Below, piece after piece: positions 10,921-22,084 of a stretch of DNA of 64,000 nt. Origin of the DNA: Heloderma charlesbogerti (Eukaryota; Chordata; Lepidosauria; Squamata; Helodermatidae); the NCBI GenBank assembly GCA_026122225.1, contig JANEZZ010002068.1, positions 930,001 to 994,000 of the forward strand, given 5' to 3'. A program made the translations under genes and the position numbers. The notes beneath the pieces were generated by a model that saw nothing but the letters and a program-made list of their open reading frames with translations, was not told the origin of the DNA and did not search any database. The stretch's first letter is position 1. Each line of letters starts with the position of its first letter.

Positions 10921-11122
10921 ATCCAGATGAGGGACCTGTTTGCGCTCCCCAGTTCTGGGTCAAGGTTAAGCAGGAGCATTCGGGGCCACTGGTGAGTCTC
11001 TTCGACTTCTGGGTTGGGGTGCTTGTGTGGGGTGGGGGGATGACGACATTTTGAATCGGGGCAGAAGAGAATAGCCCACGATCTGGGTGAAAGTCTTCAA
11101 TCAGAGTAGAGTTTCAGTGGGT

Positions 11123-11206
11123 CACAGAATCATAGAATCGTAGGGTTGGAAGGGGCCTATAAGACCATCGAGTCCAACCCCCTGCCCAATGCACGAATCC
11201 AAGTCA
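11123..11206 (-). mobile_element. CR1 3' end fragment, antisense
   Basis: ATAGAATCGTAGGGTTGG and GGGGCCTATAAGACCATCG mark an antisense CR1 terminus of about 80 bp. Confidence 0.75.
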
Positions 11207-11361
11207 TTGGATCCAAATGCAGCCCCAGATATGTGCAGATGGAGTATTGTGGTCTCCCAAATGGTGTCCATGACACCAATGTTCCTGTAGATACCTCTCT
11301 TGGTACCCACCAGGCTCCCTGGCCCTCCTGATTTTTATTTTATTCCTTACCTTTTGCTTCA

Positions 11362-11655
11362 ATTTACATGGGAGTCTGGCATGCTGCAAAGCAAAGTTCT
11401 GCCCTCCAGCGCCATCTTTATTTGGGTTCAAAAGAGAGTTTCTCAGACTCCAATTCTGCCTTGGATTTAGGTTCTTGGGCAAGTGACATTTCTTTGAGCC
11501 TCACCAGTTGGCCTTCTGGAAAAGGAGTGTTTAGCGACTGGCTGTGCCCACCGTGGCAGCCATTTTATGAATTGCCAAGCCCCACCCCAAACAGCAGCCA
11601 TTTTGTGAGAGCCCCCATGACACTCCCTCAAAATTCCAAACATGCCCAAATGGAT
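11362..11655 (+). mobile_element. Unclassified dispersed repeat, copy 1
   Basis: About 290 bp matching, in the opposite orientation, 34112-34412. Shared segments include GGCATGCTGCAAAG, AGGTTCTTGGGCAAGTGAC and CAGCCATTTTGTGAGAGC. No long ORF or clear TIRs. It could be a SINE or MITE. Confidence 0.6.
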
Positions 11656-11657
11656 GG

Positions 11658-11934
11658 TGTGAAAGTCTGAGGCCTACAGAGGCAACTTTTATTTTCTCTT
11701 AAGGCCTTTTGTATCACTGAGCTCTATTGTGTAAATAGCGTTAGTTGTAATTTGCAGGCTTTAAATCTTCTAGCAAACTGTTGTGGCTAAATCCTGTGTC
11801 TAGAGTGTCAGTCACCCCACGTCTACAGCCTAAACTCCATGTTACTGGGAAGGGGAAAAGATGGGACTCTTAAGGAGGCAAGAGATCCTTAAGGGGTTGT
11901 TCAATGGGACCAGGTCATAAATGGAACCCTGAGA
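11658..11934 (-). mobile_element. Solo LTR with internal deletion, antisense
   Basis: Reverse complement of the LTR at 47304-47947. It starts TGTGAAAG and ends CCCTGAGA, so one terminus has decayed from the usual CA. It is flanked on both sides by GATGG (11653-11657, 11935-11939), a perfect 5-bp duplication. It lacks about 340 bp present in the other copy; the break joins at a GCAA shared by both edges. An LTR-retrotransposon or endogenous retrovirus origin is implied, but no internal genes remain to decide. Confidence 0.85.
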
Positions 11935-12179
11935 GATGGGGAGAGACCAGAGGGCCTTAATGAAATCCATAAAACCCCCAAATCATGCAGTCTTCTAAGA
12001 CAGCTAAGGGAGAGGTGAGACAAAAGGTTAGTGAGCCAGTCCCACCCCTTTGACATCCAGCAATTCAAGCACTGAAAGAATGGAGCTGATTTTCTACTTT
12101 CCATGCTGAAGTGAGGGGAAAAGAGTATCAAAATGGGGGTCTCCCATCTCCCCCTCTGACTTCGGGACATGTAGAAGGG

Positions 12180-12245
12180 CCTCCCCCAATCTCGTGCCCT
12201 TCAGATGTGTTGGACTGCAACTTTTATCATTCCCAGCCATACTGG
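12180..12245. mobile_element. MITE-like fragment
   Basis: CAGATGTGTTGGACTGCAAC followed by TTTTATCATTCCCAGCC resembles a common squamate palindromic repeat; a related piece lies at 23025-23105. Confidence 0.35.
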
Positions 12246-12379
12246 AAATGGATGGATCGAACGCAGGGAGAGAGAGATAGTTTGCATCACTTCTCCCAGC
12301 AGGAAGTTCCAGGCCTAAGGGTCAATTTGTGCATATTATGTTTTCCAAGCGTTATGTTGACAAGCCCACCAGCCCACAG

Positions 12380-13084
12380 TAGGGATGCACGGATTTTGTT
12401 AAATCCGTTCCATCTGTGTTTTGCAGGCATCTTTTGCTTCATTGTCCACTCATAGACAGAAACAAATTTTTTAAAAAGAGATGTATGAGAATTTTGTTTC
12501 ACTTGCGCAAACACATGCTTGTGCTAATGCAGCTTGTGCTAATGCAGCTTTGCACCACTGTGGATTTGTGCAAATCCTCCCCAAAAGTAAAACAATGTGG
12601 AATCTATGCAACGTGAAAAAGCTGGTCTGCTTCAAAATCCATAGATCAGATTCATAGACACTGAAAGAACAGGGCATGTTTAGCCTGGAGAAGAGAAGAA
12701 TGAGGGAAGATAGGATAGCTCCTATTAAGTATTTGGAAGATCGTCACAAAGAGGAAGGCCTCTTCTCGATCATCCCAGAGTGCAGGACATGGAATAAAGG
12801 GGTCCAGTAACAGGAAACCAGATTCTAGCTGAACATCAGGAAAAACTTCTTGACTGTTAGAGCAATAGGGCAATGGAACCAATTCCCTAGGGAGGCGGTG
12901 GGCTCTCCCACACTGGAGGCCTTCCAGATGAAGCTGGACAGCCATCTGTCAGGAATGCTGTGACTTGGATTCCTGCATTGAGCAGGGGGTGATGGTCTTA
13001 CAGGACCCTTCCAACCCTAGTATTCTATGATTCTATGAAATCCAAACTCATATGAATCCACTGCAGATTTCTCTGACATCTATA
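12380..13084. mobile_element. hAT-like element interrupted by CR1
   Basis: Starts TAGGGATGCACGGATTTTG. After the CR1 insertion its right end resumes (AATCCAAACTCATATGAATC) and stops at CATCTATA. Flanks are GCCCACAG (12372-12379) and GTCCACAG (13085-13092), an 8-bp duplication with one mismatch. Without the CR1 it is about 325 bp, close to the copy at 503. Confidence 0.85.
12657..13037 (+). mobile_element. CR1 3' fragment inserted in hAT-like element
   Basis: CR1 3' end with GGCATGTTTAGCCTGGAGAAG, CATCCCAGAGTGCAGGACAT and CCTTCCAACCCTAGTATTC, then the ATTCTATG repeat tail. 5' truncated. It splits the element at 12380-13084, so it is the younger insertion. Confidence 0.9.
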
Positions 13085-13092
13085 GTCCACAG

Positions 13093-14190
13093 CAGTGTAG
13101 CCCACAGCAGTGCTCAAGTCTCTCTTCACCCCAGTTGATTTCTCTCAGCCTTTCTCTGCCAGGACAGACCCTACATGGGTTTCTTTGCACCCGAGGCAGG
13201 TTTTCCTGAAGTTGAGTCATAGAATTTCACAGACAACTTCTGGACTGACAAGTATCATTGAAAAATTAACCCTCTCATATGTTTTGGAGTACAGTTCCTT
13301 CAGAGACTTTATTTTGGCCAAAGAAAATCACATCTCAATAGCGGTTGGGGAGGAAAGCAATGGTGTGGTACAAGGCTCCTCCCCTTTCCATTCTCAAGCA
13401 ACATATTATATAGTTTTGCGATTCCCATATGAATCATAGACTTGTTGACTTATTGATCAACTGATAACTGATTCACAAGCAAGTGATAATGAGGAATTGG
13501 CAGCTACAGAAGGGTCAAGCAACTATTGTAGAAAATTGTGAATCACAAGGCTGTTCTTCATGCCTGCCTGTCACAGACTCACAAGTTGCTCACCACAATT
13601 TGTACTTCCTTCTTCTAAAACTATTATTAACATACAGCATATTTCTTCCACTCTTGCCCCTTTTATTGCAAACTGCTTTTCCAGCAACAAGGCCTAGCAG
13701 CCCTTAAAGCCTGAACGAAAGCACTTGAACCTTGAACCACTGTCTCTTTATCTCATGCCTTTTTCCCAGCATTCCATTCACAAAGGCCACTCTGTTTATG
13801 CTTGGGGGGTACTGTGGCCCGTGGTGTTGTTGTTTTTTAATCTTCATTCTCTTTGGGGAAGGGAACTCTGTGCTCACCCAGAGGCACTCAGAGCCTGATG
13901 TGCACAAAACGTTTTGTGATTTGGTAAAGAAGGGTGGTATATATATATTCTAAATAATTCAATCCATCAACAACAAAAGTTGGCAGTCGTAATGCAGGTG
14001 GGCTTCCTTGCTTGGGAGACCTCTGTCCATGTGCATGCCAAAGAGTTGGGTGCAGATCTGACCCGTTACTGTTGAGCAGAAAGTCGCACACTTTTGTGAC
14101 ATTGCTACAATCTGCCACAATTCGAAAGGAAGATTCCCGCCCCCCTTCCAAACAAGGCAGAACTCAGTGCAAGTGACTGATGTATGAGCA
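13093..14190. other. EFNA2 intron 2, unassigned
   Basis: No confidently recognised repeat or exon in about 1.1 kb. A/T-rich. Confidence 0.4.
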
Positions 14191-14193
14191 AAG

Positions 14194-14345
14194 GGCTGGA
14201 GGTGCCCGATCTCGTCAGCTAAGCAGTGTCAGCCCTGGTTAGTCCTTGGATGGGAGACCGCCTGGGAATCAGGCTTCCTGCATGGAGCAGGGGGTTGGAC
14301 TCGATGGTCTTGGAGGCCCCTTCCAGCCCTATCAGTCTATGTTCT
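14194..14345 (+). mobile_element. 5S rRNA-derived SINE with CR1 tail
   Basis: The first 75 bp match vertebrate 5S rRNA: CCCGATCTCGTC, AGCTAAGCAG (box A region), CCTGGTTAGT, and GGATGGGAGACCGCCTGGGA (box C region). At about 14270 it passes into a CR1 3' end (GAGCAGGGGGTTGGACTCG, GGCCCCTTCCAGCCCTA). The 5S part has a short deletion before box A. A second copy at 30771 has the same junction, so this is a family and not a chance join. It is not a functional 5S gene. Confidence 0.88.
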
Positions 14346-14989
14346 CTAAACAAAACCATGCCAAATTGCCAAACTGCCAAATTGAGAGCGTGGTCTGGGG
14401 TGTCTCTTGCCTCCATCCTTCTGCCCTTTCCCCTCTTGATAAACAATCTTTAGTCAAAGTGGAGGAAAAATAATAATGATATTCATGACAGCAGCCCAGG
14501 TTCTTGAGTATTCTAGCCAACCCCCTGTTCGGTTTCTATTTAAAATGAGGCCTATTCCATTTAAAACAATGATTGGTGAGCAAAGCCAAAGGAAGGCCAA
14601 ATGACCAAGGACATTAGATGTGCTTATTTCTCAGCTGGAGACGAAAGCCCCAAGGAGGGAGGAAAGCAGATTGTTTAGCTAAAGGGAGGGGGGAGGGAAT
14701 TCAGCCATATCAAGGAGTGAGAAATATAGGGCTTCAGTGTAATATGGAACTTGAGAGACAGAGGAGATTTAATGGAGAAGATGCCCTGTTTTGATGATGT
14801 GGTCTATGTGGGGCGGTCCTTTTCCCTTGATGCGCTGAGCGGATAAAGCACCGCGAAACAAATTAATTGCAATCTTGATACTATTGTGAGTGTGACTGCG
14901 TTCCAACTCTTGCTGTGTGGCGCTTTGCTGAGGCCCATGTGGTGTTGTGTACATGGATTGAACACTGCAGGGGTGGGGAGAGCAAATTT

Positions 14990-15119
14990 GATCATGGCAT
15001 TGTAGAGTTGGAAGGGACCTCCTGGTTCATCCAGTCCAACCCCTTTGCTCAGTGCAAGGATCTGGTAACTACAAACCATCCCTGTGTCCAGCTACTGCAT
15101 AAATACATCCAGTGAAGGA
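14990..15119 (-). mobile_element. CR1 3' end fragment, antisense (another subfamily)
   Basis: GTAGAGTTGGAAGGGACCTCC and CATCCAGTCCAACCCCTTTGC mark an antisense CR1-like terminus with wording different from the main subfamily here. Confidence 0.65.
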
Positions 15120-15129
15120 GAGGGTGTGA

Positions 15130-15395
15130 GAGAAACACGAGAACATAGGAAGCTGCCTTATACTGAATCAGACCATCGGTCCAATCGCCCCAGTGTTGTA
15201 TTTATTTATTTATTATTTGCATTTCTATACCGCCCAATGCAGAAGCTCTCTGTGCGGTTCACAAACCAGACACTAACTGGCAGTGGCTCTCAGGTATTTT
15301 GGGCAGGATGCTTTCCTAGCCCCACTGGCCACACAAGGAATTGAAGCTGGGACCTTCTGCATGAAAAGCAGGGGCTCTACAACCGAGCCGGGGGA
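15130..15395 (-). mobile_element. tRNA-derived SINE, antisense, split by L2 tail
   Basis: Antisense 3' part (GGAAGCTGCCTTATACTGAATC), body (CTGGCAGTGGCTCTCAGG) and head (GGGACCTTCTGCATGAAAAGC). Inside, at about 15196-15264, lies a short antisense L2 3' end. The purine array begins at its 5' edge. Confidence 0.75.
15196..15264 (-). mobile_element. L2 3' end inserted in SINE, antisense
   Basis: TATTTATTTATTTATT followed by CTATACCGCCCAATGCAGAAG and GCTCTCTGTGCGGTTCAC is the reverse complement of the L2 3' end seen at 5280-5345 and 61440. Confidence 0.75.
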
Positions 15396-15399
15396 GGGG

Positions 15400-16084
15400 G
15401 AGGAGACAAAAAGAGACATGCAGAGAGAAAAGTCCAGGGCAGAAAGACAGAGTGAGAAAAGGGAGAAAAGGAGGGGGGAGAGACAAGGGGTGGCAGAAAG
15501 AGAGAGAGGGAGAGGGAGGGAGGGAGGGAGGGAGGGAGAGAGAGAGAGAATAGGAAAAAGAGAGAGAGAATAGGGGAAGCAAAGAGAGGAGTGGGGGAGA
15601 GAGAGGAGTGGCAGAGAGAGAGAGAGAGAGAAATAGGGAAGCAGAGAGAGAGAGAAGGGGAGGCAGAGAGAGAAGGGATGGCAGAAAGAGGGAGAGAGAA
15701 AGGGAGTGGCAGAAAGAGAGAAAGAACAAGGGAAGCACACAGAGAGAGGGGGTGTATTAGAGAGAGAAAATAGGGAAGCACAGAGAGCGGGAGTAGCAGG
15801 AAGAGAGAGAGAGAATAGGGGAAGCAGAAAGAGGAGTGGCAGAGAGAGAAGAGTGGTGAAGAGAGAGAAAATAGGGGAAGCAGAGAGAGAAGTGGCAGAG
15901 AGAGAAGAGTGGCCAAGAGAGAGAAAATAGGGAAGCAGAGAGAGAGAAGGGGAGGCAGAGAGAGAAGGGTGGCAGAAAGGGAGAGAAGAGAGTGGCAGAA
16001 AGAGAGAGAAAAGAGTGGCAGAAAGAGAGAGAGAATAGGGGAAGCAGAGAGAGGACTGGCAGAGAGAGAGAAAATAGTGAAGCA

Positions 16085-16116
<32 letters not shown>

Positions 16117-16172
16117 AGGTCGCAGAAAGAGAGAGAGAAAGGGAGTAGCAGAGAGAGAGAGAGAGAGAACAG
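15400..16172. repeat. Purine minisatellite, about 770 bp
   Basis: Units of 20-45 bp built from GGCAGAAAGAGAGAGAGAAT, GGGGAAGCAGAGAGAG and similar, plus a (CA)n run near 16083-16102. Nearly all purines on the + strand. It is the opposite-strand counterpart of the array at 6729-7045. The long minus-strand ORF (about 335 codons of Ser/Leu/Phe) across it is an artefact. Confidence 0.9.
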
Positions 16173-16478
16173 ATGGCACCATCCACCTCTGGCTTTGACC
16201 CCATCCACCACCAGCATTTGGCTCCTGACAGAGAAAACTTTTCTCACCCTGGGGAAGTCAAACCTGGCATAATGGGCCAATGGGGGAGTGGGGAGGCTCC
16301 CTGCCTCAGCAGGAAAGGAACAGACTGCAGGAAATCCATTTATCCCAAGACCAAGGAAGGAGGGCTGAAAAGAACCCCAGCATAGAAACCCTTTGAAGCG
16401 GAAATATGAGCTGTTCTGCTTCTGCTCCTTTGAAATATAATGGAAACTCAGAGCAGCATCCCCTTGGATGTGAGGGCA

Positions 16479-16576
16479 AACACAAATGACATTGTGCTAG
16501 CAGAAGGGACCTCTAGTGCGATGCCAATTGGCTTAGCACTTGAGGTCCCTTACACTAGCACAATGTCATTTGTGTT
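16479..16576. repeat. 98-bp near-perfect palindrome
   Basis: The two 49-bp arms meet at GCCAATTGGC (16523-16532) with no spacer. The outer arms read ACACAAATGACATTGTGCTAG and its exact complement. Mismatches are confined to three short spots. Likely a foldback MITE without recognisable TIR-flank structure. Confidence 0.85.
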
Positions 16577-16959
16577 CCAGCTTGAGTCCAATAGGATAGC
16601 ACCCTGAGGATTCATGCTAGGATTGATCACTCTTGAAAAATTTTCACATCGCCTTTCCACCAGTTCTGATAGCGCCCAGGGCAAGTCTAGATAAACTGGG
16701 CCAAATACAAAATCAATCCAACATTTGCATAAAACCATCGTCTTTCTGCCTGCTCCTCATGCAGCCAAAACAGTACCACCCAGGCACAAGAAGAAGGTTT
16801 CAGCAGGTTCGGGGGGGACCCCAAGTTTTGCAGAAATACCTCCCAAATCTTTAAAGCCAAGGATCCTGAGATGGAAGCCCCCCTCCCCAAATAAAACCCC
16901 CAGTGAGGACTGTATGGCCATGGGATGCTGTCTGAGCACTGGAAGAATGGAGAAAGGAA

Positions 16960-17560
16960 TGGCAAACAGTAGCAGTTCCAGCTTGTTCTATTTCTAAAGG
17001 CCAGTTCTTTCGCAGTTTACCATCGCTCTGGGAAACCAATCCCAGGGGAGGGGGGGAGATGCAGATGAAGGGGTGCGACTAGGCAAATGAGGGCTTGCTT
17101 CGTTGTCCACAGGTCCTGTTGAGAGGCACTCTTTGGCCCCGATGAAAGGCGGCGTCACGGCAACATTGTCCGCTTTCTTGTCCCAAGACAATGTCGCTCC
17201 TCTCCCCGGGAGAGAGAGGTGGGTGTGACTCGATGGGAAGGGAGTGGTGGGCAGGAGGGGGAATTAAAACCAAGCAGTCACATCGTTGCCTCTCAATATC
17301 TCAGCAAGCCACTGGGAACAATATTGTAAGGCCCTGGGAGCAGCTGCCATCGGACACCTCGTATTGTCGCACTGGGAACCAAGTCCACACTGCAGAAATC
17401 TGTTCTCCAGGAAGAAACAAGATATCTCCTGCAAGGAAACATTTGCACAGTGCACGGCTTCCACCGTGCCTTCTCTCGCCCATTTGCTTGCAGGTTTCTA
17501 AATGCAGCCAAGGGTTCTACACTCAAAGGCGGCCTATGCAATCTACCGTTTCAAATAAAT
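16960..17560. promoter_or_regulatory. Candidate conserved intronic element with SOX-like motifs
   Basis: No repeat family recognised. It contains an inverted ACATTGT/ACAATGT pair (17163-17169, 17188-17194) and a palindromic ACAATATTGT (17318-17327), which fit SOX-type sites. Function is inferred only. Confidence 0.3.
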
Positions 17561-17668
17561 GAAATAAACGAGATCTTTGAATCAGCATAGGGTGTGGCAG
17601 AGCTCAGCTGTACAGCCAAATAAAAGCCCTTTGCTAAAGTTCATCTCCTCTGCCAAACACTTCAAGAC

Positions 17669-18096
17669 TAGGGCTATGGGAGAATTTCGGTTTTGCTCGC
17701 AAAACATGCAAGCATGCCCCACTTGAAGCTCCGTGTCTGCGGAAAATACTCGCAATTTATCAGACACATGCTCGTGCTTGTCTCATCCCCACTTCCCAGT
17801 TCAATTTGGATAAATTTCCCAATTTGCGCCGATTTCATTAGGAGACCACATCTGCCCCACTTTACCCTATGAAGGAAATTTGCCCAAATTTGGGGCAATT
17901 CAGGTGACTCTGGGGAGCTTTGCACAAATCTCCCATTGGCTCGGTGCTTGATTTGCACATGATTCCCATTTGTGCAGAGTTAGCAGTGATCGCAAACGCA
18001 TGCATGGATCGGACACGAGGTGATGTTTGGAGAACCTGCCAAGACATTGTTCGGACAATCTGGCGATCTTGAAGATCACTTGTTTGCCCATTTCTA
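17669..18096. mobile_element. hAT-like element, degraded
   Basis: Starts TAGGGCTATGGGAGAATTTC and ends GCCCATTTCTA. Related in inverse orientation to 37001-37394 (shared GATGTTTGGAGAACC, TGCTCGTGCTTGTCTCAT, CAATTTG-rich body). No target duplication visible. Confidence 0.6.
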
Positions 18097-18104
18097 GCTT
18101 CCTG

Positions 18105-19018
18105 GCTTTCACACAGGTCTTTTCCCAGGCTAAAAAGTCAAAATGCCTCTTCCATGGCTCAGTTCCTGGCAGTCTGAGAGGTATAAGCAACAATATGCAG
18201 GTATTTTTGCAGCCCCAGAGAGCTTCACCGAAATGGAACCCAGCCCCCCAGCACTGTCAGTGGCACTCGAAAACCTCTCCGAGTGAAAACAGTGGGGGTT
18301 TTGAAACTTTGGCTGGGTTGTGATTTGGGACTGGAATGGGATTGGAAGACAAGGAGATGTGGCAAGTATGGAACACAGCTTCAAAATAGTGATGTGATTA
18401 AGTTTTCTAACAGAGGCATCGTTGAGCTGAACTGGGCCCACCCGCTCTCTTCAGTTTTAATTTGTTGCGAAAACAATGCCAGGACCAACAAATGGGTATT
18501 CATGGGGGATGTTTTTACTACTCCCCCATTCATCACCCATTCAGAGTTCACCTTCTCCAGTGGGAGCAGACATGCTGTCCTGCTGTCCACCATTTTGTTT
18601 TCTCAGAATGCCTTGGGCATGGCAACTTTCTGGAGCATGGCTTTTACCCCATAGGAATGGGGCTACAGGCACCAGCTTTTTCCTGGCACCTGCAGTTGTC
18701 CCCCAACCCCAAATGCCCAGTGTTGACACAGCATCCAAGCATTCTGGGGAAACAAAAAGGCGAACAGCAGGAGACAACCACTGAGAGAGCATCTGATGTC
18801 TGCTCCACAGATCGTAGCAAAAACACACACACACAAGCACATGAACAAATGACAAGAAGAACAGATGAATAACAAAACAAGTGTGGTTTTAATGAAGGGG
18901 TAAATAGAGGAATGTTCCTTTGGTTGCAAGAACACACAGGACTGCAGGAAAGACGCAAACATGCTAACTCAGTCCTAGTTTGGTGTTGTTCACAAGGTGT
19001 TGTTCATTCGTTCTGCTA
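18105..19018. other. EFNA2 intron 2, unassigned
   Basis: Nothing recognised apart from a short (AC)n near 18822. Overlapping ORFs on both strands do not resemble known proteins. Confidence 0.35.
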
Positions 19019-19026
19019 CAATATAT

Positions 19027-19576
19027 TAGGGATGTGCAAACTCACCCCTGTCCGGGTTCTCTGGACACCCACCCAGCCCCTGCCCCCACTCACCAGTCCC
19101 CGGACCAAGCTCAAGCCCCTCCCACACTTGGCGAGCAGCCCACACTCACCCCAGCGGCCTCATTGAGCTCCGCAGTTGCCATTCTTTGGGAAAACAAAAT
19201 GGCAATCACAAAAAAGCGCACATTTTTGTATGCATGAAAATGTGCATTTTTGTGAATGCGCATATTTGTGTGTGAGAGAAATGTGCATTTTTGCAAAAAT
19301 GCACATTTCACGCTTGCGCAAAATGAGCATTCGTAAAATGCGCATCTATGAATATGCAAAAGTGCACATTTGCAAAAATGAGCATTTTTGCATATGTGCA
19401 AATTTGCGATAGCCATTTTATTTCACAAAAATGGCAACCGCGAAGCTCAACAAGTCTGCGGGGGTGAGTGCAAGATATTCGCCGAGCGAGGAAAGGGGGA
19501 AGCAGGGGCTCAGTGGTGTGGGCAGGGGTGGTTCCACTGGATTCCCAGACTGAATCGGGCGCCCGCAACATCCCTA
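19027..19576. mobile_element. hAT-like element with TGTGCATTTTTG arrays, 550 bp
   Basis: Starts TAGGGATGTGCAAACTCACC and ends CGCAACATCCCTA. The interior has inverted C/G-rich arms (CACTCACCAGTCCC ...) around a core of repeated AAATGTGCATTTTTG. Sister of 63392-63906. The flanks match at only five of eight bases, so this duplication is uncertain. Confidence 0.8.
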
Positions 19577-20139
19577 AGATAGATGTGCAAGGGAGAAGGA
19601 CTGGTTCTACATTTTGAATGGATCCAGGGAAAGAGAATTGCGCCTGTGCAAAATGCAACACTTGTATGCTCTTGGCTTGGGAAAACTTGCTGCTGTTGAA
19701 ATACTCTTCTCCTTCTCCTCTGCCTACCATTTAATTTAACTTGCCTATTTGTAACTAAAAAGAAATTTCCAAAAGGCTATGTATCCCCAGGGCACATAGG
19801 AGATAAACCCCTTTAAAAATTTGTCCCACTTCTGGGAAATTGCGGGGGGATGTACCGAAAATGCATAAAATGGGGGAAAATACAAGCAGATTAAAAACAT
19901 GTGGTGCGAAGAAATCCTAAACCAACTGGATCTCTCCACATCTGGAGGATGCATGTGAAGTAAGAAGAACAGTTGTTCTGACCAACAAAGCTTTTTTTAA
20001 GGGGGGAGATTGTTCTTCTGTTTTCAAGCTACACCAAATCTTTTTATTATTCTTTTTTCCTCCTTAAAAGCAATTCTTGAGTAAGGAGAGTGGACCAGAC
20101 GGGAGAAAGGGGTGAATTACAGAAGGGAGGGGCATGCTT

Positions 20140-20600
20140 AGATCTACAGGCCCCTGGGGAAAAATCAGAATTAATCGGTGTTTAGATGCGGCCCTAACAT
20201 TCATCTTAGATGACATTTGCACGGATAGGAAGCGTCGGCCTTTTCTTAAAACAGGATATCCCCTGGCCTGCCGAGAATCGGACTGTCAAACCTGATCCGT
20301 TTCGGAGCAGGCTAAAAATCCACCTTGTCAAACATCATCCCTTCTTCCCCCTTCCCCCTCCCCAAACATTTTTTTTTGCCCCCTTTTCTCAGCCGAACTT
20401 CCCATCCTAATCCAGACGATTTCACACCCCCAATTGTTCCCACCCAGCCCTGCTTTTAATTACAAACTTTTCCTCTCTCTCTCAAACAAACTGAGCCTTT
20501 GGACTCTCTCATGACGTGCATCTCACGCCCGCCTGGGCAGAGGGAGTCTTTCAAAGCGTATCATTTGGCTTGGCAGGTTTTTATTGCAGGAAATCCAAAC
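20140..20600. promoter_or_regulatory. Candidate conserved intronic element
   Basis: Single-copy in appearance, with balanced composition and no repeat signature (for example ATTCATCTTAGATGACATTT near 20200). Listed as a candidate only. Confidence 0.2.
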
Positions 20601-21150
20601 ATGTCTGAAGATGTCCGGGACTGAGAAAGCATCCTGCGTGGGGGTCAGACAACTTCTGACATCCGTTTCGGGGCCTGATCAAAGACAGGGTTTGGAAAAA
20701 GGAGACACCAGCGTCCAGCTAAAGGAACTGGGCGGGAGCATCTGTATACCTTTAAGCTTCTTAGGACATCTGTGGTTGTGGGTATATTGAAGGTATATAG
20801 CTGCTGAAAGGCTATCCAGCTGTGATTCTTAAGCATGATTGGATTGAGATTCTGTTTCTGTCATGTTCTGCTGCTTTGTGTACTCCAAGCAGCATTGAAA
20901 AAGTATTTTCACACCATCATGTGTACAGCTGAGTCAAGATTTCCTTTGCAGGGGGAGCATTTTATCAATGCACGCCTGGATGTTGGTTATGTAGAACAGG
21001 GGTGGGCAGAAAATCATTTGGAATCTGCTGGTAGATCTCTGGGTGATTTGGAGTAGGTGAGCAAAACTTTCTGGCTCCCAATTGCTTAAAGATGGCAGCC
21101 ACAACAGGATTCTTCCCCATCTGAATTGGTCTGCTGAAATGAAGAGAGCT
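20601..21150. other. EFNA2 intron 2, unassigned
   Basis: No repeat or exon recognised. Confidence 0.3.
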
Positions 21151-21165
21151 TTGGGTAACCTGAAG

Positions 21166-21571
21166 TAGGAATGGGGGAGAAATTTGTCCACATTTCTATG
21201 AATTGAACAAATTCTGCACTTCCAAATCTCTGTGCAAACAAACAAAAAATTATCCTTGGAAAATCGCACTCCTCTGAATGTTGCAACGGAGTTCCCCATT
21301 TTTTTTTTTTTAAAAAAAGATGCACATATTGGGGAAAATAGCGTTCCGAAAAATGCATTGTGTTCGGGAATTGGCTTGCGAAAAATGTGATGGCATTTTT
21401 AAGGCAAAAATACATGCAAAAGTGCATGTATTGGGAGAAATGGGTACAAAAATGCTCATCGCTGTCTGTGTGAACATTCTGTTAAAAAATCCTCAAAGTT
21501 TGGAGTGAACCAAACTTAAGACTATAAAAATGAGAAACTGAGAGAAACAGAAATAGACAGTTTCATCCCTG
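21166..21571. mobile_element. Probable hAT-like element, degraded
   Basis: TAGGAATGGGGGAGAAATTTG opens it and AGTTTCATCCCTG closes it, with a body containing AAAATGCATTGTG and AGTGCATGTATTGGG repeats. Target duplication is not convincing. Confidence 0.5.
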
Positions 21572-21573
21572 TC

Positions 21574-21678
21574 TAAGGGTGCAACCCTATGCATGTTTAG
21601 ACAGAAAGAAGTCCTACAATGCCTATCATTCCCAGCAGTAGAACTTTCTGTCTAAATGTGCATGAGATTTCACCCTAA
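21574..21678. mobile_element. Palindromic MITE, about 105 bp
   Basis: TAAGGGTGCAACCCTATGCA ... GTTTAGACAGAAAG folds back on CTTTCTGTCTAAATGTGCAT ... CACCCTAA. A related copy is at 22706-22827. Confidence 0.75.
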
Positions 21679-22084
21679 ACTCAACTTTCTTTCAAGGGGC
21701 ATCCAATCTATTAAGAGCCCTTGCTTGCTTTGTTTCGCTTTTAAAAAATAAATAAATGCAGGTCTGTTACTGAAATCAAATTCCCAGGCTCAGAATGTGC
21801 ACGGCAGGCTGTACAAAATCTGGAAATTTAAAAAGAAAAAAGAAAAAGCAAGGGAGGTTACTTAATAGATAGGCCCCGGTTGGCAGGGGGGCGGGGAAGA
21901 GATGGGGTAATTTGGAGCTTCAAAATTGAGGGAAGAATTCTCAGGAGGAGATTTTAATCTGCATTCCATTCCTGGATGCTTAGTAAATGTGCAACGTATA
22001 AACCTAATATGGAAAGGATGTGTTTTTCTTCAATGTGACTCTCCCTTTCTCTTCCCCCTGCCCCTCTGTTTGTGTTTTTTGCAG

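Noticed and set aside
14194..14270. Possible 5S rRNA gene
   Set aside because: Truncated, internally deleted and fused to a CR1 tail; a second copy has the same fusion, so it is a SINE.
15273..16280. 335-codon minus-strand ORF rich in Ser, Leu and Phe, and other long ORFs at 6550-7233, 7687-8118 and 45189-45647
   Set aside because: All lie across simple or minisatellite repeats that lack stop codons in some frames; no protein domain.
18462..18962. Overlapping ORFs of about 100-136 codons on both strands
   Set aside because: Both strands are open, no domain is recognised and there is no splice context; likely chance.
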